Assembly: GCA_900315885.1 (NCBI GenBank)
Contig: ONAT01000011.1
Coordinates: forward strand, 1 to 46,761
DNA length: 46,761 bases
Direction of reading: 5' to 3'
Source of the DNA: an uncultured Erysipelotrichaceae bacterium
GTDB lineage: Bacteria > Bacillota_I > Bacilli_A > RFN20 > CAG-826
Position numbers and translations under genes: made by a program
The notes under the pieces: model-generated
Seen by the model: the letters and a program-made list of their open reading frames with translations, nothing else
Databases searched by the model: none
What the model was told of the DNA's origin: nothing
In this document: positions 8,132 through 15,726 of the stretch, piece by piece
How positions within the stretch are numbered: position 1 is the first letter of the stretch
Layout of the letters: every line of letters begins with the position of its first letter

Positions 8132-8221
8132 AGATTTTTCCTAATTTTCTAGAGCATACAAAAATGCTTCTTATAAAATAAATTATTTGTTAAATAATTT
8201 TATTGGAAAAATATTATTTTT

Positions 8222-9493
8222 TTAATTATGTCTTAACCCTTTTGGATAATGATTCTTTAGTTGCCCACCACTAGCTTTTACAAATCCTAGGTTTAATCCT
8301 AGATAAGAAACTAGATGAAAACCTTTAGAGACATCTAAATTAATGGTGTCACCATGAAGATATTTTTTAGCTTCTTCGTAAGATAAAACAATAGAAGTTG
8401 TATTAGGTAAAAAGTGTGATAAATGGTAATCAGGAATAAAATTATCTTTGATTTGCTCACCTAGTTTTAATCCATTTCTTACGACATTAAATTTAGTTAA
8501 ATTAATATTAGTAGGAGATAAATATAAAGCATCATTCTTTTTTATAAGTTTACCCTTTAAGTTAAGATTTTTAAATTGTATTTCTTTTATATAATCTTCG
8601 TTAATTGCATTTAATATTGGCATTTTTCCATCTTTTTTTAGTAAACAAAAGTATTGACCCTCGCCACAAAAAGAAGAATATGACAAAGTAATACCTTCGT
8701 TAATAGGAGTAAGAGATACGTTTTTGTAGTTAGTTAAAGAAACAACATGAATATCATCATATTTATTAAGCAAATAACTTACGACCATAAAATTTTCTTC
8801 TTTAGAAAAAGAGCAAGTGGAATAAATTAATTCTCCACCTTCACATAAGTAAGAATAAGCTAAATCAATTAATTTTTTTTGTATTTCAGCTTGCTTTTTG
8901 ACTTTTTCAATCGACCAATCATCAAGCATTTTGTTTTCTTTTCTAAACATGCCCGAGCCAGAACAAGGAGCATCTAAAATAATTTTACTAAAAGAATTCA
9001 TAGGAAAACGATTTTTGCTTAAATCGTTTGATATTACCACAATATTTTTACGTCCCATTCTTTCGACATTTTGTGATAAAACAAGTGCGCGGTTATATGA
9101 CAAGTCGTTAGCGACAATAACGCCTGCATTTTGCATTAAAATTGATGTTTGAATGCTTTTTCCTCCAGGAGCAGCGCACATATCTAAAACGACGTCATCT
9201 TTATTTGCGTTTAAAACATAAGCAACCATTAACGCAGAAGCATCAGAAATATATATTGCGCCAGCATCATGATAAATGCTCTTTCCTAAATCATATTCGT
9301 TTTTATCGTATAAAAAAGCGTTGGGAATGTAAGGATGATTCTTAATATGCGGAAATTGTTTTTGGAAATCTTCAATTGATATTTTTTCCGTGTTTAATAA
9401 TAGAGCGTGCGAAGAAGTGCGATTTAAAGCATTGAGCAAATCATTTGCTACTTTTAAACCATATTCTTCTTCGATGTGCTCTTTAAAATCCAT
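8222..9493 (-). CDS. rsmF: RsmF/RsmB-type rRNA (cytosine-5) methyltransferase
   Basis: The SAM-binding motif VLDMCAAPGGKS, motif IV DAPCSGSG and motif VI STCSFS, each with its cysteine, define the Nop2/Sun RNA m5C methyltransferases. The C-terminal region ending in GFVKASGGQLKNHYPKGLRH fits the RsmF-type RNA-binding domain, so 16S rRNA is the likely substrate. A GTG at 9505 also opens the frame, but the GGAG lies 6 nt before the ATG at 9493, so I prefer that start (423 residues). It follows folD by 23 bp and is probably co-transcribed with it. Family certain; exact rRNA position inferred. Confidence 0.85.
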   Translation of the reverse strand: MDFKEHIEEEYGLKVANDLLNALNRTSSHALLLNTEKISIEDFQKQFPHIKNHPYIPNAFLYDKNEYDLGKSIYHDAGAIYISDASALMVAYVLNANKDDVVLDMCAAPGGKSIQTSILMQNAGVIVANDLSYNRALVLSQNVERMGRKNIVVISNDLSKNRFPMNSFSKIILDAPCSGSGMFRKENKMLDDWSIEKVKKQAEIQKKLIDLAYSYLCEGGELIYSTCSFSKEENFMVVSYLLNKYDDIHVVSLTNYKNVSLTPINEGITLSYSSFCGEGQYFCLLKKDGKMPILNAINEDYIKEIQFKNLNLKGKLIKKNDALYLSPTNINLTKFNVVRNGLKLGEQIKDNFIPDYHLSHFLPNTTSIVLSYEEAKKYLHGDTINLDVSKGFHLVSYLGLNLGFVKASGGQLKNHYPKGLRHN

Positions 9494-9516
9494 ACAAAAC
9501 TCCACATAAGAGATTA

Positions 9517-10311
9517 TTATTTAATTTCTTGATAATATGCTTGAAGTAAATTCTTCATTAAAGTTAATCTTGTTAATAATCCAACTCCACCTGGGACTGG
9601 TGTTTGAAGTTTAACATTCAAATCAGGCCTTGCATCGCCATAAAGTTTTCCATCTTCACGATTAATACCTACATCGACAATAATGGCATCGTTTTTAAAT
9701 GTTTGTTTATCAAGGAACCATTTCTTTCCGATAGCAATAACGATGATATCGGCGTTAGCTAAAAACATTTCTAGGTTCTTTTTACTAGTTTTAGAATGTA
9801 AAATTGTTGTATTGCAATTTAAGTTAGTTAGCATTTTAGCCATTGGTTTACCTACAATATTGCTTCGTCCAATAACGACAGCGTTTTTGTCAGCAAAATC
9901 AACATTTTCCGCTTTTAAATAATCGACAATACCTTGAGGTGTACAAGGGTTGAAAGATGATAAAGGATGGAATCCATCAACATCTTTTTTTGGATCCACC
10001 ATTAATTTAATATGTTCTTCGTTTATTTGTTTAGGAAGAGGCATTTGAACAATAAGGCCATGGATTGAGTCATCGTTATTAATTTTATTGATTTCTTTAA
10101 TCAAATCTTCTTCACTAATGCTTTCATCTAATTTTATTAAGATACCTTTTATACCAATGTTTTCGGCATCTTTTAATTTGCCTTTAACATAAGCATTACT
10201 TGCTGGGTCATCATTTACTTGAATTATAGCAAGAGTAGGTACAATTTTTAATTCACTAACTTCTTTGCGCATTTCTTCTTTTTTTAATGCGACATAATCT
10301 TTAATACTCAT
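9517..10311 (-). CDS. folD: Methylenetetrahydrofolate dehydrogenase/cyclohydrolase
   Basis: 264 residues. A bifunctional one-carbon enzyme that interconverts 5,10-methylene-, methenyl- and 10-formyl-tetrahydrofolate using NADP. Hallmarks seen are QMPLPKQI, the VDGFHP loop, PCTPQGIVDYL, the dinucleotide-binding VIGRSNIVGKP, and the C-terminal PVPGGVGLLTR. The start has AAGGTG at good spacing. The N-terminus is about 15-20 residues shorter than usual: the normal opening strand before the first helix is missing, and the protein begins at the helix with the YVALKK part. It is the first gene of a folD-rsmF operon. Confidence 0.93.
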   Translation of the reverse strand: MSIKDYVALKKEEMRKEVSELKIVPTLAIIQVNDDPASNAYVKGKLKDAENIGIKGILIKLDESISEEDLIKEINKINNDDSIHGLIVQMPLPKQINEEHIKLMVDPKKDVDGFHPLSSFNPCTPQGIVDYLKAENVDFADKNAVVIGRSNIVGKPMAKMLTNLNCNTTILHSKTSKKNLEMFLANADIIVIAIGKKWFLDKQTFKNDAIIVDVGINREDGKLYGDARPDLNVKLQTPVPGGVGLLTRLTLMKNLLQAYYQEIK

Positions 10312-10345
10312 TTAAATCACCTTAATAAATTATAGCATTAAAGCG
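10312..10345 (-). promoter_or_regulatory. folD promoter, extended -10
   Basis: On the minus strand TGCTATAAT (an extended -10) lies about 15 nt before the AAGGTG ribosome-binding site of folD. No good -35 is seen at normal distance, which is usual for extended -10 promoters. Confidence 0.5.
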
Positions 10346-10358
10346 TAGAACAATTCAT

Positions 10359-10387
10359 TAAAAAAATCAGGATTTTATTCCTGATTT
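10359..10387 (-). terminator. Terminator of the 221-residue lipoprotein gene
   Basis: On the minus strand AATCAGGA and TCCTGATT form a hairpin followed by seven T. The TAA stop codon sits at the base of the stem. Confidence 0.8.
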
Positions 10388-11051
10388 AATTAATACTTTC
10401 TGATGCACCGTTTAGATTAATTACTAGCTCTGCAATTTGCAGATTATAATTGTTTGTAACGGATAAGTTAAAGAAATTAAAATCTTTGTTTTCATTTGTG
10501 AAAGTTACAATCCCATCGACTGATGCCTTCTCACTTTTTGTAACGTCTGTAACAGCATTAGGATTAATAGTGTTAGAGAATGTTACACCTAAAATAGCGT
10601 TAGTGCTGGTGCTACTTGAAAACTTAACCACAATTGAACTAATGTAACCTAAATCATTTTTGTTATAAAGATGACCTGCTCCATTAGTGTCACTAGTTTT
10701 TCTTAGCATAATGTAACTGTTTCCACTATAAGTGCCATAATTTGAAGATACTAAACCAATTTGCAATTCATCTGCTGAAACAATAGTTTCTTCGCCACTT
10801 GAAGTACTTGGCAAATTGTCTTTTAATGCTTCAGCTTTAATTCTAATTGCTTTAGCACTTACATCAGTTAAAGAAGTTGATGTAGAGGTGCTAGGAGTGG
10901 TAGAAGGTTTGTTGATACTTGTAGATACAAAAGAAGATGGGTAAGAGTTACCGACACTTGCAGGATTCATTGACACAAGTGAATTACTTGTATTACCAGC
11001 ACAAGAACCTAGTAATAAAATTGATAATGTGAATAATAGATTTTTTTTCAT
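10386..11051 (-). CDS. Small Ser/Thr-rich lipoprotein
   Basis: 221 residues. A lipoprotein signal with lipobox LGSC (Cys17) is followed by a Ser/Thr/Pro-rich linker to about residue 65, then a beta-rich domain. That domain has a LGYISSIVVKF strand very like YLSSIVVKY in the beta domain of the secreted RNase in this window (residues about 610-745), and both end with a similar strand pattern. A carbohydrate-binding-like fold is possible. It has no catalytic motif and no family name that I recognise. It is transcribed away from dacF from a shared intergenic region; its ribosome-binding site is AAGGAAAGG. Confidence 0.6.
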   Translation of the reverse strand: MKKNLLFTLSILLLGSCAGNTSNSLVSMNPASVGNSYPSSFVSTSINKPSTTPSTSTSTSLTDVSAKAIRIKAEALKDNLPSTSSGEETIVSADELQIGLVSSNYGTYSGNSYIMLRKTSDTNGAGHLYNKNDLGYISSIVVKFSSSTSTNAILGVTFSNTINPNAVTDVTKSEKASVDGIVTFTNENKDFNFFNLSVTNNYNLQIAELVINLNGASESIN

Positions 11052-11071
11052 AGTTTCCTTTCCTTAAAAAG

Positions 11072-11096
11072 ATTTATGAGCATAGTTGTCATAAAT
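11072..11096. promoter_or_regulatory. Inverted repeat between divergent genes, operator candidate
   Basis: Perfect 8-bp arms ATTTATGA and TCATAAAT around 9 nt, in the region shared by the lipoprotein gene (-) and dacF (+). No T-run follows, so it is not a terminator. On the minus strand a weak promoter (TTAAGA, 17 bp, TATGCT) overlaps it. Confidence 0.45.
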
Positions 11097-11131
11097 GTTC
11101 TTCTTAATCATAAGTATTATTGGTGATAATA

Positions 11132-12286
11132 ATGAAAAATATACTTTTTTTAATTCTTTCTTCCTTAATTTGCCTTACTCCTAGCCATAAAAATATAAGA
11201 AAAGTGGAAGAGCCTTTATTTGAATTACATTCTTCGTCCGTGGTATTAATAGAACCTGTATCAAAGAAAGTCATTTATGAAAAAAATAAAGATGAAAAAC
11301 ATTTCCCAGCAAGTATGACCAAGATGATGGGAATGTATCTTGTCTTAAAAAATGTCGAAAATGGAACATTAAAATGGCAAGATATGGTAGAAACAAGTGA
11401 ATATGCGGCTTCTATGGGTGGAACACAAATTTATCTTGAACCATACGAAAAGATGAGTGTAGAAGATATGTTTAAGGCAGTTTGTATTAACTCCGCGAAT
11501 GATGCAATAACGGCTTTAGGAGAGCATATTGCTGGTTCGACAAGTGAATTTGTTAATTTGATGAATAAAACCGCTAAAGAACTTGGCATGAAAAATACAA
11601 ATTTTGTTAATCCAACAGGATTTGATGATGAAAATCATTATACAACACCTTATGATATGGCTTTAGTTGCTTCTGAATTAGTGGGTTTTGGAGAGAATTT
11701 GTTTCGTTTTACACGCTTAAAAGAAGATTATATTAGAAAAGATACGGAAAAACCATTTTGGTTAGTAAACACTAATAAAATGTTAGGCCATTATGAGGGA
11801 ATGGATGGATTAAAGACAGGTTTTACTTCTAAAGCAAACTATAATTTAACTGCGACAGCGAAAAGAAATGGTGTACGTTTAATCTCTGTTGTTATGAATG
11901 AAGAAACTATCGCTAAAAGATCACAAGACACCACAATCTTATTAAATTATGGTTTTGCAAATATGCAAGCTTTAAAACTATATGATAAAAATCAAGAAGT
12001 AGCAAAATATAAATTTGCAAATAGTTTAGATGATGAAACTAGTTTGGTAGTCAAAGATAATGTTATTGTAGTTTTAGATAAGAAATATAAAAAAGAAGAT
12101 TTAAAAGCTAAAATAGAAATGCTTAAAACCGAATCGCCAATTAAAGAAAATGAACATGTGGCAAACTTAATTGTAACAACGCCAGATGGCGATAATTATT
12201 CTTTTAAAGTCTATGCACAAAAAGAAGTGAAAAAATCGAATTTCTTTGATTATTTATTCTATAATTGGCTTGAGTTTTTGTTCTAA
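11132..12286 (+). CDS. dacF: D-alanyl-D-alanine carboxypeptidase (low-molecular-weight PBP)
   Basis: 384 residues from the ATG at 11132, chosen because GGTGA lies 5 nt before it; TTG or GTG starts just upstream have no ribosome-binding site. A signal peptide (residues 1-18) is followed by the penicillin-binding motifs: S61-x-x-K64 in FPASMTKMM, S121-A-N123 in CINSANDA and K228-T-G in GLKTGFTS. It trims the terminal D-alanine from peptidoglycan stem peptides outside the membrane. It lies directly upstream of spoIIAA, as dacF does in B. subtilis, which is why I use that name and infer a role in spore cortex or forespore wall. The C-terminal part ends in a short aromatic amphipathic stretch, the usual membrane contact. 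Confidence 0.9.
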   Translation: MKNILFLILSSLICLTPSHKNIRKVEEPLFELHSSSVVLIEPVSKKVIYEKNKDEKHFPASMTKMMGMYLVLKNVENGTLKWQDMVETSEYAASMGGTQIYLEPYEKMSVEDMFKAVCINSANDAITALGEHIAGSTSEFVNLMNKTAKELGMKNTNFVNPTGFDDENHYTTPYDMALVASELVGFGENLFRFTRLKEDYIRKDTEKPFWLVNTNKMLGHYEGMDGLKTGFTSKANYNLTATAKRNGVRLISVVMNEETIAKRSQDTTILLNYGFANMQALKLYDKNQEVAKYKFANSLDDETSLVVKDNVIVVLDKKYKKEDLKAKIEMLKTESPIKENEHVANLIVTTPDGDNYSFKVYAQKEVKKSNFFDYLFYNWLEFLF

Positions 12287-12287
12287 T

Positions 12288-12332
12288 TAGTCGAAAAATG
12301 TAAAAAGAAAAATATACGAATTTTGTCGAGAA
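12288..12332 (+). promoter_or_regulatory. Two Spo0A-box-like sites upstream of spoIIAA
   Basis: TAGTCGAAAAA (12288-12298) and TTTGTCGAGAA (12322-12332) resemble the Spo0A consensus TTTGTCGAA, and lie 34 bp apart ahead of the spoIIA operon, whose B. subtilis counterpart is Spo0A-activated. A TATAAT at 12368-12373 follows. This is motif matching only. Confidence 0.45.
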
Positions 12333-12334
12333 AT

Positions 12335-12361
12335 AGGGGATTTAACAATCCTCTTTTTTTC
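12335..12361 (+). terminator. Terminator between dacF and spoIIAA
   Basis: AGGGGAT and ATCCTCT pair (one G-U) around a TTAACA loop and are followed by seven T. It would separate dacF from the spoIIA transcript, although read-through is possible. Confidence 0.75.
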
Positions 12362-12395
12362 TTGCCTTATAATGTCATTTGGAAGGAGAAAGTAT

Positions 12396-12749
12396 ATGAA
12401 TGATGGAATAAGAATTATACCATTTGAAAATGGTTTAACTATAAAAATATTTGGTGAATTAGATAGTTATCATGTTTTAGGGTATAAAGAAAAAATAGTT
12501 TTAGAAATGCGAAAGCACCAAGCTTCGAAACTTTTATGGGATTTAAAGAATGTTTCTTTGTTTGATAGTGCGGGTATAGGACTAATTTTAGGAAGATATA
12601 ACGAAATAAGGCGTGTTGGAGGAATGTGTGGGTTTCTTACACTTAGTACTTACACAAGAAAAATAGTTAATTTGACAGGCCTATCATCAATCATGGATGA
12701 ATACAAAAATGTTAACGAATTTAAGAAAAGAGGAAAAATAACAATATGA
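12396..12749 (+). CDS. spoIIAA: Anti-sigma F factor antagonist SpoIIAA
   Basis: 117 residues from the ATG at 12396, the same length as in B. subtilis; GGAAGGAG lies just before it, whereas an ATG at 12372 has none. It is a STAS-domain protein that, when unphosphorylated, binds SpoIIAB and frees sigma F in the forespore. The phosphorylated serine is Ser58 in LFDSAGIGLILGRY, at exactly the same residue number as in B. subtilis. Its stop overlaps the spoIIAB start by ATGA. Confidence 0.95.
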   Translation: MNDGIRIIPFENGLTIKIFGELDSYHVLGYKEKIVLEMRKHQASKLLWDLKNVSLFDSAGIGLILGRYNEIRRVGGMCGFLTLSTYTRKIVNLTGLSSIMDEYKNVNEFKKRGKITI

Positions 12750-13192
12750 ACGAGATGGAATTACGCTTCAAAGCAAATTTAACAAATGAATCATTAGCAA
12801 GAAATGCAGTCATAAGCTTTGTAGCATTTTTGAATCCGACAATGGAGCAAATTAGTGAGCTTAAAACTATCATATCGGAAGGTGTTAGTAATGCAATAAT
12901 TCACGGATATAAATTAAATCCTGAACGTGATGTAATAATTAAAGCAAGTATAAATAAAGATACTTTAAATCTTATTATTCTAGATTATGGCGTTGGTATA
13001 AAAGATATAGAGCAAGCGAAAAAGCCAAATTTTACGACGAGACCAGATTTAGAAAGAGCAGGAATGGGATTATCGATTATTGATTCTTTATCGGATGAAT
13101 TTGAAATTCAATCCGTAGTTAATGTGGGAACAAAACTAATAATTAAAAAATCTTTAGCAAATACAAAGTGTGAAATATATGGCAATTGCTGA
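12746..13192 (+). CDS. spoIIAB: Anti-sigma F factor and protein kinase SpoIIAB
   Basis: 148 residues. It is a GHKL-fold serine kinase that holds sigma F inactive and phosphorylates SpoIIAA. Seen are the N box SEGVSNAIIHGY, the G1 box DYGVGI and the G2 region RAGMGLSII for ATP binding. The start overlaps the end of spoIIAA (ATGA) with AGAGGA upstream, and its end overlaps sigF by about 14 bp, so the three are translationally coupled. Its TGA stop is one of several in this window that show the standard genetic code. Confidence 0.95.
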   Translation: MNEMELRFKANLTNESLARNAVISFVAFLNPTMEQISELKTIISEGVSNAIIHGYKLNPERDVIIKASINKDTLNLIILDYGVGIKDIEQAKKPNFTTRPDLERAGMGLSIIDSLSDEFEIQSVVNVGTKLIIKKSLANTKCEIYGNC

Positions 13193-13889
13193 AGAAACAA
13201 TGGCTTTAATTGAAAAAGCGCAGAAAGGTGATCAAGAAGCATTTGCAAAATTAGTCCAAGATAATATGCTTTTAGTCTATAAATTAGCCCATCGTTATAA
13301 ATCTAAATATGTAGAATATGAAGATTTAGTTTCCACTGGAACAATTGGACTTATGAAAGCTATTAAACAATTTGATAAAAATTATGATGTAGAATTTTCA
13401 ACATATGCAGTTCCTCTTATTCTTGGTGAGATAAGAAGATTTTTTAGAGATGATGGCATTATTAAAATATCAAGAGGCACAAAAGATTTAGCAAAAAAAA
13501 TAGAAGAAGTGCGGGAATATATTGATATGACTTATCATCGCGATGCCCATATTGAAGAAATAGCTCAAATGTTACAAGTAGGAATTGAAGATGTCATTAT
13601 GGCTTTAGATGCGAACGTATATCCTTTATCAATTGATGCACCATTAGATGAAGATAATATGACTTTAAAAGATATTATCTTTGATAGTAGTGAACCTGAT
13701 TCATTACTATTAATTGATTTAGAAAATGCGATAAAAAAACTAGATAAAAAAGATCAATTATTTGTTAAACTCCGCTTTTTTGATGAAATGAAACAAACAG
13801 ATTTAGCTCAAAGATTTTCATGTTCTCAGGTGCAAATTTCACGTAAAGAAAAACGAATTCTTGCGCAATTAAAAGAATTAATGTCTTAG
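13179..13889 (+). CDS. sigF: Forespore RNA polymerase sigma factor SigF
   Basis: A sigma-70 family protein of about 236 residues. Region 2 is clear (YEDLVSTGTIGLMKAIKQFD, then FSTYAVPLILGEIRRFFRDDG). Region 3 is the stretch after KISRGTKDLAKKI, and region 4 ends in the helix-turn-helix (QTDLAQRFSCSQVQISRKEKRI). Sequence and position after spoIIAB identify the early forespore factor. The start is uncertain: GTG 13170, ATG 13179 and ATG 13200 are in frame and none has a strong ribosome-binding site. I chose 13179 for overlap coupling with spoIIAB. Confidence 0.93.
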   Translation: MAIAEETMALIEKAQKGDQEAFAKLVQDNMLLVYKLAHRYKSKYVEYEDLVSTGTIGLMKAIKQFDKNYDVEFSTYAVPLILGEIRRFFRDDGIIKISRGTKDLAKKIEEVREYIDMTYHRDAHIEEIAQMLQVGIEDVIMALDANVYPLSIDAPLDEDNMTLKDIIFDSSEPDSLLLIDLENAIKKLDKKDQLFVKLRFFDEMKQTDLAQRFSCSQVQISRKEKRILAQLKELMS

Positions 13890-13934
13890 TATAAAATAAT
13901 TTTTTTGGGTAAACCTTATCTTAGAGGTGTTTAT

Positions 13935-14387
13935 ATGGATAAGGAAAGTTATCAAAAAATAGTAAAAAAGCATGAAATTAAAAATAAACGCACAAAAAAT
14001 GCGCTTATGGCTTTTTTAGTTGGCGGATTTGTTGGTATTTTAGCTAATTTTTTCTATGATATATCTTTAAATTGGATAGGCTTAGAAAAAACAGACGCGG
14101 GAATATTATCAACATTAGGTATTATATTTATCACCACAGTTTTAACTGCGACAAGTCTTTATAATAAAATCGCACGTAAAGCTGGTGCGGGTTTGTTTAT
14201 TCCTACAAGTGGGTTTGCAAATTCCGTAGTTTCTTCCGCAATTGATGCAAAATTTGAAGGACCAGTTTATGGGATTGGTTCACGTATGTTTTATCTTGCA
14301 GGAAGTGTCATAACTTATGGCTTTGTTTTCGCTTTTCTTTATGCACTCATCCGTTTGCTTCTTAGTCTTGTGGGGGTGGCCTTATGA
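13935..14387 (+). CDS. spoVAC: Stage V sporulation protein AC
   Basis: 150 residues from the ATG at 13935 (AGAGGTG at 6 nt), equal to the B. subtilis protein; an in-frame TTG at 13905 lacks a site. It is a membrane protein with four or so hydrophobic segments and the conserved GAGLFIPTSGFANSVVSSA and GIGSRMF regions. It is part of the channel that moves dipicolinic acid into the developing spore and out at germination. Its stop overlaps the spoVAD start. The gap to sigF is only 45 bp with no terminator, so it probably belongs to the sigF operon. spoVAA and spoVAB, which come first in B. subtilis, are absent here. Confidence 0.92.
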   Translation: MDKESYQKIVKKHEIKNKRTKNALMAFLVGGFVGILANFFYDISLNWIGLEKTDAGILSTLGIIFITTVLTATSLYNKIARKAGAGLFIPTSGFANSVVSSAIDAKFEGPVYGIGSRMFYLAGSVITYGFVFAFLYALIRLLLSLVGVAL

Positions 14388-15379
14388 GTTATTCTTTATC
14401 ATTTAAGAGTGTATTTTTACAATCTGGTGCCACAATTGCAGGTAAAAAAGAATTTGAAGGCCCACTAGGAGAATATTTTGATTACCATTATTCAGATAGT
14501 TATCATAAACAAAAAAGTTTTGAAGACGCTGAAGTATTAATGCTTAAAGAGGCAATCCAATTAGCAATAAATAAAGCTCGAATTGACCGTACAAAAATCA
14601 AAGTAGCAATTGGAGGAGATTTATCTAACCAATTAGCAGTATCTTCTTCCGCGATTGAACATTTTGATTTAGCATATTGTGGTGTTTATGGGGCGTGTTC
14701 ATCTTTTATTCTTGCTTTAATTCAAGCGTGTTTAATATGCTCAAATAATCATAATAGTTACACTTTAGCTTTTACTTCCTCTTCATATGCGACAAGTGAG
14801 AGACAATTTAGATTTCCCATTGAATATGGAATTCAAAAGAAAGATACAGTAACGACAACGGTTACGGGCGCAGCAAGTGCAGTTTTAGGCAAAAGAGCCA
14901 CGAAAATCAAAGTGACAAGAGCGACAATTGGAAAAGTCTATGACGCGAACTGGGACAATGTTAACGATGTCGGTTCACCAATGGCGCTTGCCGCTTATCA
15001 TACAATTAAAGATCATTTAGATAATAATAATTTATCAGCTTCATATTATGATTTAATTCTTACCGGAGATTTATCAAATATTGGTAGTAAAATTTTATTA
15101 GATTGTTTCAAAACAGATGGCATTATTTTAGATAATTATAATGATGCGGGAAATCTAATATATCATAAAGGCGATAATGATATTCATGCTGGAGGAAGCG
15201 GACCAGCTTGTATTGGATTAGTAAGTATGTCTTACATTTTAAACCTTATTGAAAAGAAAGAATTAAAACGTGTATTACTTGTGGGAACTGGTGCTTTATA
15301 TTCACCAACGATGTGTTTTCAACATCACACTATACCTATTGTAGCGCACGCGATTGAATTGGAGGTAAATGAAAAATGA
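14384..15379 (+). CDS. spoVAD: Stage V sporulation protein AD
   Basis: 331 residues, close to the usual 338. It has a thiolase-like fold that binds dipicolinic acid on the spore inner membrane. Conserved features seen are GVYGACSSFILALIQA (the thiolase-like cysteine site) and TGAASAVLG, plus HAGGSGPACIGLVSMSYIL near the end. The start overlaps spoVAC (ATGA) with a GGGGGTGG site; the end overlaps spoVAE (ATGA). Tight coupling suits equal production of the SpoVA channel parts. Confidence 0.95.
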   Translation: MSYSLSFKSVFLQSGATIAGKKEFEGPLGEYFDYHYSDSYHKQKSFEDAEVLMLKEAIQLAINKARIDRTKIKVAIGGDLSNQLAVSSSAIEHFDLAYCGVYGACSSFILALIQACLICSNNHNSYTLAFTSSSYATSERQFRFPIEYGIQKKDTVTTTVTGAASAVLGKRATKIKVTRATIGKVYDANWDNVNDVGSPMALAAYHTIKDHLDNNNLSASYYDLILTGDLSNIGSKILLDCFKTDGIILDNYNDAGNLIYHKGDNDIHAGGSGPACIGLVSMSYILNLIEKKELKRVLLVGTGALYSPTMCFQHHTIPIVAHAIELEVNEK

Positions 15380-15726
15380 CATACTTATGTGCTTTTGCTT
15401 TTTCTGGTTTATTATGTCTTATTGCACAAATTATTTTTGATAATTCAAAATTGACACCAGGACACATTACATCCATCTATGTAGTTGTGGGCGTTTTATT
15501 AACTACTGGAGGAGCGTATGAGTGGCTTCTCAAAATGTGTGGTGGAGGCGCTATGACTCCTATTACTAATTTTGGATATGTTCTTGGTAATGCCGCATTA
15601 GAGGGAGCTAAAGAAGGAGGAGTGCTTGGAATTTTAAAAGGAATGCTTAAAGATTCATCCGCGGTTTTATCTTTTACTGTGGTTATGGCTTTTTTAGCAT
15701 CATTGTTTTCTAAGCCTAGACCATAA
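15376..15726 (+). CDS. spoVAE: Stage V sporulation protein AE (AEb type)
   Basis: 116 residues, the usual size of SpoVAEb. It is a membrane protein with hydrophobic segments at about 4-22, 33-52 and 92-112, and with the conserved PGHITSIYVVVG, GGAMTPITNFGYVLGNAA and KEGGVLGILKGML elements. It is part of the SpoVA dipicolinate channel. It overlaps spoVAD at its start and shares one base with the next gene. Confidence 0.93.
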   Translation: MTYLCAFAFSGLLCLIAQIIFDNSKLTPGHITSIYVVVGVLLTTGGAYEWLLKMCGGGAMTPITNFGYVLGNAALEGAKEGGVLGILKGMLKDSSAVLSFTVVMAFLASLFSKPRP

